DNA from: Geobacter sp. UBA2189
GTDB taxonomy: Bacteria; Desulfobacterota; Desulfuromonadia; Geobacterales; Pseudopelobacteraceae
Direction: 5' to 3'
Assembly: GCA_002328035.1 (NCBI GenBank)
Contig: DCVL01000051.1
Coordinates: 105,080 to 169,079, forward strand
DNA: 64,000 bases
Position 1 is the first letter of the stretch; each line of letters starts with the position of its first letter. Below the pieces are notes generated by a model. That model searched no databases. It saw only the letters and a list, made by a program, of their open reading frames with translations, and was not told the origin of the DNA. This document shows, piece after piece, positions 1-8,634 of the stretch. A program made the translations under genes and the position numbers.

Positions 1-1357
1 GTGCCAGAGTTGTAGCGCCGTATCCCCAGAGATCAAACGGTTCCTGTGCCGCTATTGCGGTCAGCTGTTCCAACCCTTTGCCATGATGTGGCGACAACCC
101 TCCCACAAAGGTTACTGCCAGGGTGCGGGGCAGGGTGGGCAACCGGTGGAGAACCTTGGGCTCAAAGGCCAGTGGCTGATAGCAGGCAGTCTTGCCCTGG
201 CTGCGAAACTGCTCAACAAAATGGGGAAAAGAGGAGAAAAGAAGATCAATGCCGACCAAGTCTGTATCTGGCGGCAGTGGAGAGGCGATCTGTCCGGCAA
301 TCAGGGCTACATATGGTCTGATCTGTGCAAGTAGTTCGGTGGTGGCGATGCTCAAGTCCTGTAGGTAAACGACATCAGGGGCAAACTGTTCTATCTGGGC
401 AAGCAGGATAGCGGCCAGATCCTGAGGGTCGGCTCCATGTTCCGCAGCCCAGGCCGCCTGTAGCGACTCCGCATTGACAATCAGATCCTCGGCATCCCAG
501 CCGGCTGCACGCATACCGGCTGAATAGAAGTCGCTGTCGCCGAAGCATTGCTCCTGCAACGAGCGTTTCTGCTGCCAGTACGGCTGCTGTGTCAGCTCCA
601 GATGCCGCTGGTAGTGAGCCTTCAAAAAACCGGCATAGTATGTATTTATAAACAGTATCCTGCCAGCCGGAACCGGCAGGCTGCCCAGGTTGTGATCAAT
701 CCATACTTCATACAGGTTAATCCGTTGCAGTTGGCGCAATAACTCATGCAGTGGGTCTGCCTGTTTTGCCATAAACAGGATTGAGGCGCGGTCACCATAC
801 TGATCCACCTTATGGGCGCTTAATCTGACAAATCTGCAATCCGACGGCAGAGCAGACTGATACTCCGGACGTGCCGCATCATGCAGGATCATAACCCCGT
901 CAGAGGTCAGCAGATCCCAGCCAACAGCCATGCATTCATTACGGGCTCGACCATCCACCAGCACCAGATCAAAGCAGGTGTTCAATGATGCCGGATATAA
1001 TATATAATGTCTGAAGCTGCTGAAGCTGCCGTCTCCTTGACCATCCAGATGCTCGCCGTCTGGAGGCTGACAATGCACAGCAACACCGGTAACCCCTGAT
1101 TCAGCTATCTTCCGGGTAATAGATCTAGCCCAGGCAATGTTATGTTCAATAGACAGCCAGTTACTGCTCGGAGGCAGGCGACTTGCGTAGTAAAGTGTAC
1201 TATGTCCTGCTCCCCATTCAAGGCAGTTTATCGGACGGTTGATCCCCCGCAGCAGAATCGTGCAGGCCTCAATTTCAATCGGCTGCATGAAAGGCTGTTC
1301 GTGTAGCTTGTAGTCGGCTATGTTATCTGCTGTTTCAGGCAAGGGTGACTCTTTCAT
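1..1357 (-). CDS. Methyltransferase-CgeB-like glycosyltransferase fusion, 3' end cut by window edge
   Basis: The frame is open from an ATG at 1357 to the window edge, giving 452 residues without a stop, so the C-terminus lies outside. Residues of about 30-230 look like a class I SAM methyltransferase: motif EWGAGHS near residue 35 and an acidic strand FDLVLVDGRAR further on. From about residue 245 the protein matches the CgeB/DUF3880-type glycosyltransferase style: QDLS, then TFVGGLSPHHGKGLEQL and FDLWGYG just before the edge. It is the last visible gene of the glycan block, 26 bp after the aminotransferase stop; no strong ribosome binding site is seen. A cytoplasmic role in glycan assembly or methylation is inferred. 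Family assignment is by motif only. Confidence 0.75.
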   Translation of the reverse strand, partial: MKESPLPETADNIADYKLHEQPFMQPIEIEACTILLRGINRPINCLEWGAGHSTLYYASRLPPSSNWLSIEHNIAWARSITRKIAESGVTGVAVHCQPPDGEHLDGQGDGSFSSFRHYILYPASLNTCFDLVLVDGRARNECMAVGWDLLTSDGVMILHDAARPEYQSALPSDCRFVRLSAHKVDQYGDRASILFMAKQADPLHELLRQLQRINLYEVWIDHNLGSLPVPAGRILFINTYYAGFLKAHYQRHLELTQQPYWQQKRSLQEQCFGDSDFYSAGMRAAGWDAEDLIVNAESLQAAWAAEHGADPQDLAAILLAQIEQFAPDVVYLQDLSIATTELLAQIRPYVALIAGQIASPLPPDTDLVGIDLLFSSFPHFVEQFRSQGKTACYQPLAFEPKVLHRLPTLPRTLAVTFVGGLSPHHGKGLEQLTAIAAQEPFDLWGYGATTLA

Positions 1358-1383
1358 GATTAAGAATCTGGCATACCGGATTA

Positions 1384-2499
1384 CTATCTGTTAGTTGGCG
1401 ACTTCAGAAAGCAACAGACCTCTTCAATTTGATCATCACTGAGTTCTGGGTACATCGGCAGGCTGAGAATACGGGACACCATCCGGTCCGTTTCCGGAAG
1501 CTGCTGACCCTCCCATAGATAGTGCTGATAAGCTGGCTGCCAATGCACCGGCTGCGGATAATGAATTGCAGTGGCAATGCCAACCGAGCTTGCAGCTTCT
1601 ATTATTTGCTGCCGATCCTTCAGGCATTCCACAACATACAGATGCATGGCGTGGGTAGCTCCGGTCTGTTGTCCTGGAGCGATAAAGAGGTTTTGATTAA
1701 TGGCGACATCGTAAGCTGCCGCAATATTCCGCCTTTTCTCGTTATCGGCATTCAACAACGGAAGCTTGACCCGCAGTATGGCTGCCTGTAGCTCATCCAG
1801 TCTGGAGTTCATACCTGACAGATGGCTTATGTACCGTTCCTTCCAGCCGTACTGGCGCAGCAGGCGTACTTTCTCTGCTACATCATCCCTGCGTGTGACA
1901 ACAGCTCCACCATCACCAATCCCTCCCAGATTCTTGGTGGGGTAAAAACTGAAGGCAGCGACATCCCCAAAACTGCCTACCGGTTGGCCGCCTATCATGG
2001 CTCCATGAGCCTGGGCGCAGTCTTCTATGACCAGCAGGCTGTGCTTTTTCGCAATAGCACAGATCTCTGACATGTCTGCAGGGTGCCCGTACAGGTGTAC
2101 CGGCACAACTGCCTTTGTACGTTCTGTTATCAGCGGCTCAATGCAGGCCGGATCCATGCAGTGGCTGATCGGGTCAATATCGCAAAATACCGGCACCGCT
2201 CCGGCTAGTTCTATGGCTGCCACAGTGGCAACTGCAGTCTGGGATACGGTGATTACCTCATCCCCCTGATTGACACCGCAGCCTTTCAGTGCCAGAAGCA
2301 GTGCATCGGTTCCGCTGGCAACTCCAATACAGGCAGATACACCGCAGTAGGCTGCAAACTCTTGTTCAAATTCAGCCACCTCGGTTCCAAGGATATACCA
2401 TCCACTTTCCATCACCCTCTCGACGACACTTCTTATAGTTGCTGCATGGCTACGGTATTGGGCAAGTGGATTGGCAACCGGTATCAGCGAGCTGTTCAT
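1384..2499 (-). CDS. DegT/DnrJ/EryC1/StrS-family sugar aminotransferase
   Basis: This 371-residue protein is a fold-type I PLP enzyme that transfers an amino group to a keto group of a nucleotide sugar. It has the ASGTDALLLAL cofactor-phosphate region near residue 61, the acidic ED at 159-160 and the Schiff-base lysine K189 in SFYPTKNLGGIGDGG, so unlike the paralogue at 28347-29561 it should be a true aminotransferase. The ATG at 2499 follows a GGAGG five bases upstream and overlaps the stop of the upstream SDR gene (ATGA), so the two are probably translationally coupled and act in sequence, oxidoreduction then amination. The exact sugar (3- or 4-amino) cannot be read from sequence. Confidence 0.9.
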   Translation of the reverse strand: MNSSLIPVANPLAQYRSHAATIRSVVERVMESGWYILGTEVAEFEQEFAAYCGVSACIGVASGTDALLLALKGCGVNQGDEVITVSQTAVATVAAIELAGAVPVFCDIDPISHCMDPACIEPLITERTKAVVPVHLYGHPADMSEICAIAKKHSLLVIEDCAQAHGAMIGGQPVGSFGDVAAFSFYPTKNLGGIGDGGAVVTRRDDVAEKVRLLRQYGWKERYISHLSGMNSRLDELQAAILRVKLPLLNADNEKRRNIAAAYDVAINQNLFIAPGQQTGATHAMHLYVVECLKDRQQIIEAASSVGIATAIHYPQPVHWQPAYQHYLWEGQQLPETDRMVSRILSLPMYPELSDDQIEEVCCFLKSPTNR

Positions 2500-3497
2500 T
2501 CATCCTCCCAGTAGTGATTGTAATATTCACGATAATAGGCAACGGTTCTGGCAAGCCCTTCCTCAAGGCTCACCTTTGGTTCCCAGCCTATCATTCGTTT
2601 GATCTTTCCATAGTCTGCATAGTAGTCTCCGATGTCAATCACCTTACGTTCCGGCGGAAACGGCACCATCTCGTAGCTGCCGGTTCCGGCTGCCTTCAGC
2701 AGGATATCTGCGGTCTCTTTCAGGCTGACAGGTGGAGCCGCCCCAAGGTTGAATATCTCGCCATCGGCCTCCGGCGCCACTGCACAGGCCAGCATGGCAT
2801 CAACCACGTCATCCGCATAGTTGTAGTCCCTAAGCTGAAGTCCGTCGCCAAACACCTGAAACGGTTTGCCTTCCACTATCCGGCGTACCCAAATCCCAAG
2901 GAAGGTCTGACGGGCATCCCTCACCCTCATCCTCGGGCCATATGTGTTAGTGAGCCGTAGCACCACACTGCGGATGCCGTAGACATTGGTATAGACCAGA
3001 TGATACCACTCACCGGCCAGCTTGTTGATACCGTTGACATCTACCGGATGCAGGGGGTGTTCCTCATCAACCGGCAGGTAGCGGGGAGCGCCGTATAGCT
3101 GACGGGTGCTGGCAAATACCAGCTTGATGCCGGGGTTGTGATGGCGGCAGGCCTCAAGTATAGAGAGCTGGGCACGGGCATTGATCTCAAGATCAGGGTA
3201 GGGATTCTGCATGGAATCAAGATGACTGGTCTGACCGGCCAGGTTGAACAGAAAGTCCTGACCCTTGACCAGATACTTCATGGAATGTTCATCCCGTACA
3301 TCAGAGATATTGACCTGCATGGCATCCTTGAACGGCTCGATATTCCAGAGATTGCCGCCGTACTCGGGGATCAGGCTATCCACCAGGGTTACGTCAGCCC
3401 CCTGGCTGACAAGAGCCTGGGCAAGATTGGAACCGATAAATCCGATCCCTCCGGTTATCATCACCCGCTTGCCTCTAAAAACTGATTCAATTGCCAT
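2496..3497 (-). CDS. NAD-dependent epimerase/dehydratase (extended SDR) with Asn in place of catalytic Tyr
   Basis: The start is placed at 3497, where GGAGG lies seven bases upstream; the reading frame stays open further upstream but that part lies inside the preceding gene. The resulting 333-residue protein has the Rossmann motif GGIGFIGSN near the N-terminus, the substrate-domain signature RLTNTYGPRMRV, and ends with the usual LEEGLARTVAYYREY helix. The YxxxK catalytic pair reads NGINK, so the tyrosine is Asn while Lys is kept. It probably supplies a keto sugar to the aminotransferase that follows by a 4-bp overlap. UDP-, dTDP- or GDP-sugar epimerase or dehydratase are all possible. Confidence 0.85.
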   Translation of the reverse strand: MAIESVFRGKRVMITGGIGFIGSNLAQALVSQGADVTLVDSLIPEYGGNLWNIEPFKDAMQVNISDVRDEHSMKYLVKGQDFLFNLAGQTSHLDSMQNPYPDLEINARAQLSILEACRHHNPGIKLVFASTRQLYGAPRYLPVDEEHPLHPVDVNGINKLAGEWYHLVYTNVYGIRSVVLRLTNTYGPRMRVRDARQTFLGIWVRRIVEGKPFQVFGDGLQLRDYNYADDVVDAMLACAVAPEADGEIFNLGAAPPVSLKETADILLKAAGTGSYEMVPFPPERKVIDIGDYYADYGKIKRMIGWEPKVSLEEGLARTVAYYREYYNHYWEDE

Positions 3498-6400
3498 CTT
3501 CCGCCTCCTTATGCATCCAGGTAAAAAGCCTGGTTGATGCATTCTGCCTGCCTGCTGCTGCCAGTGTGGCGCCAAGTTGTATCAGGTAGGCGGTAACAGC
3601 ATGATTTCCTGCTGCCAGCTCATGGCGGCACTCGTCTGTTGCCTGCGGATTTCCGTTGATGATGGCGATAGCCAGGCGCAACGCAGTCAAGGGAGGCCAG
3701 CCCTGATGTTTGCTGTACAACTGCTCCACCAGCTCCGTAGCCTTGGCGGGATCGCCGGCGTGCAGTTCCGCCAGTGCCAGATTGAGCGCGGATTCCTTGT
3801 GTTCCGGCATTTTGCACAGTGCATCTGCCGCATCCTGCAATGCTTCCTTATAACGTCTAAGCGAAATCAGGGCATGGCTGCGGTTGAACAGTGCCTCTGG
3901 ATGGCCTGGGAGGCGTTGGAGCAGTTGTTCCCACAGAATAATTGCTTGATCAGCGTATCCCAACTCGCCTGCCTGCAGAGCCAGTTCGGCGATAAGCTCC
4001 GTATTGTCAGGCTCCTCTGCCAGTTTTTCCCGACCCAGGCTGTAATAGCGCTGCTGCCGCGAACGCCGTGTAAGCTGATCCAGTTCACCGTAGTGGTGGA
4101 TCACAAACGGAGCCTGTCTGATGGTTATATTTGTCTGTCTGAGAGCCGGCTCGATCATCTCATGTACCTTACCGCTGAAGCGTATACCAGGCAGTCTTGG
4201 GAAGAGGCGCACCTTTAGGCTGGGATACCATCCGTCTGCCGCCTGCTCAAGTGGATAGCGCCCGTCATTGAATTCCCACCCCTGTGATTCGCTCTTGTCC
4301 GTATAGTTTCTGGTAACCACCTGCCAGGCAATACCCATTCCATGCTGCACTGCTTCCCTCACCAACGGATAGTCCCGTTCCGCAAGAGCCTCATCGGCAT
4401 CAAGCACCAGTATCCAGTCGCCGGTGGCAGCTTCTAAGCCTACATTACGGGCAGCGGCATAATCGTTTTGCCAGGCATGATGCAGCACCTGCGCCCCAAA
4501 TGCCTCGGCCAACGCTACGGTTCGATCGGTTGAGCCTGTATCCACCACCACCAGCTGATCGAACACCGGCATCGCGCTTGCGAGGCAACGTGCCAGCTGT
4601 TTCTCCTCGTTTTTAACAATCAGGCAGAGCGTGATTAAAATGGCTCTCTTTTCAGGGGTATGAGCAGGTATAACCTTCCGTCGCAGTATTGCCGCCTGCT
4701 CAATCAGCTGTTCTTCAACGCCAAATCGGGCCAGCATCTGACCCAGCAACTGTAATGCGCTATCCAGCTGACCAGATTCCTGATATGCATCCAGCAGTGC
4801 ATTGCAGGTGGCACGGCTGTGAGGGTAGAGTCGTATCCCCTCGGCCAGAAGTTCACAGAACCGTTCCCACTGACCTGTGCTGCGAGCCGCCTCTAACGCC
4901 AGCGGCAACAGTCGGCTGTTGCATGGCTCCAGCATGGCTGCCTGCATGATAAGATCTGCAGCTGCATTCCGATCACCTGCCCCCCAGACTAACAGGGCGA
5001 TACCTGCCACTGCCTCTGCATTGAAAGGGTTGGCTTTCAGGGCGCGACTGAAACAGAGCTCTGTCTGCCGCAGATCTGCGGCTCGTTGCGCAAGAATTCC
5101 CCGGGCATACCATCCTGTACTGTTTTCCGGTTGTTCTGTAAGCAGCTCTTGCAGCAGCAGATCTGCCGTAGCATCGCCCAGCGTAACCAGCACAGAAACC
5201 TCAATCTCAAGCCTGCGTATACGGTCAGCTCCTTCAGGCAGCTCACCTAGTGCGCCAAGCGCTTCAGGGAAGCGACCGGCTGCTGCAAGCATACTGCACA
5301 GTCTGAAATATGGCTCAGGCCAGTCGGAATTCAGAGCAATGCCCCTGTTGATCACTAGGTCTGAGGCCTGTTCAATCTCACCACGCAGAGCCAGTCGTTC
5401 CGCCTCTTCCAGCGCTGACAGTCCCAGCCAGTGACGCAGGGTTGTCTCACCAAGAGACACTGGGTTCCATTTTTGCATGAAGATCCTGCGATTGCGAATG
5501 TTTGCCGCCTCACGGTCAAGGTTGTTACCGCTGAAGCTTGCGCCTCCGGCATGGTGAACAAAGACATCCCCTGCAAGCAGGTTGCGGTATCCTGCCAACT
5601 CCGCGCGCAGACAGTAGTCATCGTCCTCGTAATTGCCTGAGCCAAACGACTCATCCAACAGACCGATCTCTTCAAGTAGTTCACGCCTGAACAGCATGCA
5701 GAAGCCAACCACTCTGCGGCAGGGGATCACCCTCCCACGCCAGCGTGTACGAAAACGCTCTGCAAAGGCTGGCAGTTCTTCGGCAGAGAGGCTGCCTGCC
5801 TCCGCTACCACCTGCAGACCACTGGCATGATCGGTCATCGACCCGACAACACCGGCGTCAGGGTAGCGATTAAACAGCTCCAGCATTCTTTCAATCCAGC
5901 CATCAAACACCAGAAGATCATTGTTGATCAGCAGGATGTAGCGGCCTCTGGCCAGCTGCATCCCCTGGTTGTTACCACCGGAAAACCCGCGATTCTCGGG
6001 GTTCTCTACCAGTCTGATCCGACTGTCCATTTCCGCCTGCCGCCGCAGCCAGTCCACCGTGCCGTCAGTTGAGCCGTTATCCACAACAATCAGCTCAAAT
6101 GGCACTGACACGGTGCGCTGGATACTTGCAAGACAGTTCCGGGTATAGTCCAGCTGGTTCCAGGTCAGCATCACCATCGAGAGCAGAAGAGCCGATGTCT
6201 CGCTTACCTGAACATGCCCAGAGGATTTCAGGCCGGTTGCACTGCGAGGTATCCCCTTTGCCAGATACTGGTAGTGCTGACTGTTCTCCTCAAGGGAAGA
6301 GACATCAAGACCGGCTGCTGCAAGGGCGGCTAAGACAGTCTTTGGTGGAGAGCAGTCAACTTCCAGATTTTTGGCATACAGCTCCTTAAGCTCAAACCCG

Positions 6401-7626
6401 GCTACATCAAAGAGCTGGCCAACCCCTTCAATTGTAAAGAAGCGCAGATGGGTTCGGTCAAGTATACCCGCATCACAGTACTGCCAGTGCCCTTCCAGCA
6501 CCCCCCGAACCACTGACCAGTGACGTACATTGGGGATACTGGCAACAAGTTCACCCCCATCTGCCAGTTTTGTACGCAGATCCAAAAGTACCTGCCAGGG
6601 ATTTACCAGATGCTCCAGGAGATCGGCGCAGATGATCGTATCAAAATAGCCGTCAGGCAACTGCGGCAAGACATCCTCGATACTGCCGGTAATCACGCTG
6701 TCCAGCTCATCAGCGGCCAGTGCGGCGGCATCGGCAACATACTCAACCCCCCATACTTCGGCCTGCTGGCGCTTTTTCAGGTCTGCGCCCAGACGGCCTG
6801 CAGCGCAGCCCACATCCAGAATCCTTCGGGATGAGAGGGAAACCATCTCCTGCACATCCGGGCGAGAACAGGCGTAGTAATCAGGCACTTTTTTCTTCAT
6901 CTTATCCAGCAGCTCCTTATTTTCCGTGTACATCCGGTAGGTGTCGGTACCGTACCGTTCCATGAAAAAGCGGTGCTTCTCCAGCAGATGCTCCGGATAG
7001 TCTCGCTCTTCATCCCAGCCCAGGTGGTAGGCAATAATATTACGGGCAAAACCTACCTTGCCACCATTTTTCCTGATTTCATCGCAGGTATCCCAATCTG
7101 TCAGGTAACGACCATCAAAATAGCGCCGCTTGATAGACTGCATTACTGTGCCGATATTGCAGAGTGTTATCTCGTCATTGTACGGTTGTTTTTCACCTAT
7201 ATAGACATCCGGCAGTCTGGCAGGCTTGTTTGATGGGTCAAGGTTCAGGGCGATCATACCCATTTCAGGGAAACGGTGATGCAGTCCAAGCAGCCGTTCC
7301 AGCCAGCAGGAGCCATCCAGCTGAGGCACCAGGATATCGGGATCACAGAGGATGTAGGGATCGGAAATCGCGCAGGCGATACCACGCTGAAAGGCAGTGG
7401 TGAAGTAGTTCTGGTCGTTCAGGATCAAGTGTGCGAACTGTCCTGAATTTTCATGTAGAAAATGTTGCATCTCCAACCCGCTGTTATTGTCAACCACAAT
7501 GATCCGGTATGGATAACGGGTATTAGTTCTAAGCGCCTCGAGTGTTTTGCGAAAGTAGTCCGTGCGGTTATAGGTAAGGAAGATGATGTCTACAGTTGTA
7601 GCAGTATGCTGATCTGTTAATGACAT
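3487..7626 (-). CDS. Giant glycosyltransferase: GT2 - methyltransferase - GT2 - TPR - GT2 - TPR
   Basis: The 1379-residue protein joins at least five modules. Residues of about 12-230 form a GT2-like domain (IIFLTYNR, IIVVDNNSG). About 260-430 is a class I methyltransferase (RILDVGCAAGRLG at 268-280, FDTIICADLLEHL). About 483-720 is a second GT2 (VMLTWNQ, VVDNGSTDGT). Tetratricopeptide repeats fill roughly 740-980. A third GT2 of the hairy/SunT-like type follows (LCLIVKNEE, VVDTGSTDRT, VLDADEAL), then more TPRs to the end. No signal peptide or membrane segment is seen, so action in the cytoplasm is inferred. The ATG at 7626 has GGGAG eight bases upstream. Its end overlaps the next SDR by 11 bp. 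Three transferase sites on one chain suggest stepwise assembly of a short glycan. Confidence 0.92.
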   Translation of the reverse strand: MSLTDQHTATTVDIIFLTYNRTDYFRKTLEALRTNTRYPYRIIVVDNNSGLEMQHFLHENSGQFAHLILNDQNYFTTAFQRGIACAISDPYILCDPDILVPQLDGSCWLERLLGLHHRFPEMGMIALNLDPSNKPARLPDVYIGEKQPYNDEITLCNIGTVMQSIKRRYFDGRYLTDWDTCDEIRKNGGKVGFARNIIAYHLGWDEERDYPEHLLEKHRFFMERYGTDTYRMYTENKELLDKMKKKVPDYYACSRPDVQEMVSLSSRRILDVGCAAGRLGADLKKRQQAEVWGVEYVADAAALAADELDSVITGSIEDVLPQLPDGYFDTIICADLLEHLVNPWQVLLDLRTKLADGGELVASIPNVRHWSVVRGVLEGHWQYCDAGILDRTHLRFFTIEGVGQLFDVAGFELKELYAKNLEVDCSPPKTVLAALAAAGLDVSSLEENSQHYQYLAKGIPRSATGLKSSGHVQVSETSALLLSMVMLTWNQLDYTRNCLASIQRTVSVPFELIVVDNGSTDGTVDWLRRQAEMDSRIRLVENPENRGFSGGNNQGMQLARGRYILLINNDLLVFDGWIERMLELFNRYPDAGVVGSMTDHASGLQVVAEAGSLSAEELPAFAERFRTRWRGRVIPCRRVVGFCMLFRRELLEEIGLLDESFGSGNYEDDDYCLRAELAGYRNLLAGDVFVHHAGGASFSGNNLDREAANIRNRRIFMQKWNPVSLGETTLRHWLGLSALEEAERLALRGEIEQASDLVINRGIALNSDWPEPYFRLCSMLAAAGRFPEALGALGELPEGADRIRRLEIEVSVLVTLGDATADLLLQELLTEQPENSTGWYARGILAQRAADLRQTELCFSRALKANPFNAEAVAGIALLVWGAGDRNAAADLIMQAAMLEPCNSRLLPLALEAARSTGQWERFCELLAEGIRLYPHSRATCNALLDAYQESGQLDSALQLLGQMLARFGVEEQLIEQAAILRRKVIPAHTPEKRAILITLCLIVKNEEKQLARCLASAMPVFDQLVVVDTGSTDRTVALAEAFGAQVLHHAWQNDYAAARNVGLEAATGDWILVLDADEALAERDYPLVREAVQHGMGIAWQVVTRNYTDKSESQGWEFNDGRYPLEQAADGWYPSLKVRLFPRLPGIRFSGKVHEMIEPALRQTNITIRQAPFVIHHYGELDQLTRRSRQQRYYSLGREKLAEEPDNTELIAELALQAGELGYADQAIILWEQLLQRLPGHPEALFNRSHALISLRRYKEALQDAADALCKMPEHKESALNLALAELHAGDPAKATELVEQLYSKHQGWPPLTALRLAIAIINGNPQATDECRHELAAGNHAVTAYLIQLGATLAAAGRQNASTRLFTWMHKEAEDGN

Positions 7627-7627
7627 C

Positions 7628-8572
7628 TTAATACTCCCTGAGCCTGCTGCTTATCTGGTTTTGTTCAAGTTCATATGCAACCAGTGCCGGAAGCCTTGCT
7701 GTTTGAAGCCAGCTTTTCCAAGCATTTCTGGCTCTCAAGCAGGCATTGCGAACCTGTTCCGCATTCCTTGCAGCCAGCCATCCAATAATATGGTCACCGG
7801 CTCTTTCCACGTCCGCTTCAGGCACCCTTATGACAAACTCATCATAAGGTATCAGAGACTCTAGTGGTAGAATAGTATTATCAGCGATTAATACCGGAAT
7901 CCTGGCAAATGACATGGTCTCGAAAAAACGGACTGAGTTTTCAGCGGCACCACGAGGACAGAGGATCGTTAAAGATTGTCTCAATATCTTGAAATAACTC
8001 TCTTGCCGGTCACGCCTTTCTTCTGCACCAAGGTGTCCATGAAAAAGCGGAGTGGTTTCAACGTAGATCTGGAGATCGGTTCTCTTTGACAGGGCATCTG
8101 CGAGCTGTTGTCTTACTGGATGGGAGCCAGAATATCCAACAAATGAGGTTTGATAGAGCAGTTTATCAAAGTTCGGCTCAGTGCCGTTATGGTGATCATC
8201 AACCGGATAAGGGTATGAGATGGCATTTCTGTCGTGGAGAGTCCGGTTAAGGCTTATCTGGAAGATTATGGAATTAAATCCCAATGGTTTGCTTGTATCC
8301 TCGTAATTAAAGAAGAGGTATTTGTGCTCGTTATGGGTAAAATCAGGCAGGATACAACGAATAAGCGTGCTTGTGGCAGAGACGCCCATCTGCTGGATCA
8401 TTGGTGTAAGATAGTAGGGGAATAAAAGATATTCGGCATCTTCAGGATCTGTAACAGAGCAGAAATAAGGCAAAGCCTCCGGTTCAGAGGGGCAAAAAGA
8501 GGCAATCGGCCAGCAAAGGTGGTCAGGTAGTGAAAAATCGTGCCCGTTCCGGCAGGTATAGATTCGGATCAC
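7628..8572 (-). CDS. Exostosin-like glycosyltransferase (GT47-type domain)
   Basis: This 314-residue protein starts with GTG at 8572 (weak AAGGG upstream). It has the exostosin-like layout: an N-terminal half with AEYLLFPYYL, then NSVRFFETMSFARIPVLIADN followed by IPYDEFVIRV and a tail describing angle-side helices. Proteins of this type transfer sugars; the bacterial members are poorly characterised and acceptor and donor are unknown. One base separates it from the giant transferase that follows, so the two are surely co-transcribed. No membrane anchor is seen, unlike eukaryotic exostosins. Confidence 0.75.
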   Translation of the reverse strand: MIRIYTCRNGHDFSLPDHLCWPIASFCPSEPEALPYFCSVTDPEDAEYLLFPYYLTPMIQQMGVSATSTLIRCILPDFTHNEHKYLFFNYEDTSKPLGFNSIIFQISLNRTLHDRNAISYPYPVDDHHNGTEPNFDKLLYQTSFVGYSGSHPVRQQLADALSKRTDLQIYVETTPLFHGHLGAEERRDRQESYFKILRQSLTILCPRGAAENSVRFFETMSFARIPVLIADNTILPLESLIPYDEFVIRVPEADVERAGDHIIGWLAARNAEQVRNACLRARNAWKSWLQTARLPALVAYELEQNQISSRLREY

Positions 8573-8634
8573 GGAGTTGCCCTTTCAAAAACTCTAATCT
8601 TTCAAATATGTTAAATTGTAAACTTTTGTTAGAA

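Noticed and set aside
2439..2960. 173-codon plus-strand frame
   Set aside because: Antisense to the SDR at 2496-3497; low-complexity translation without motif.
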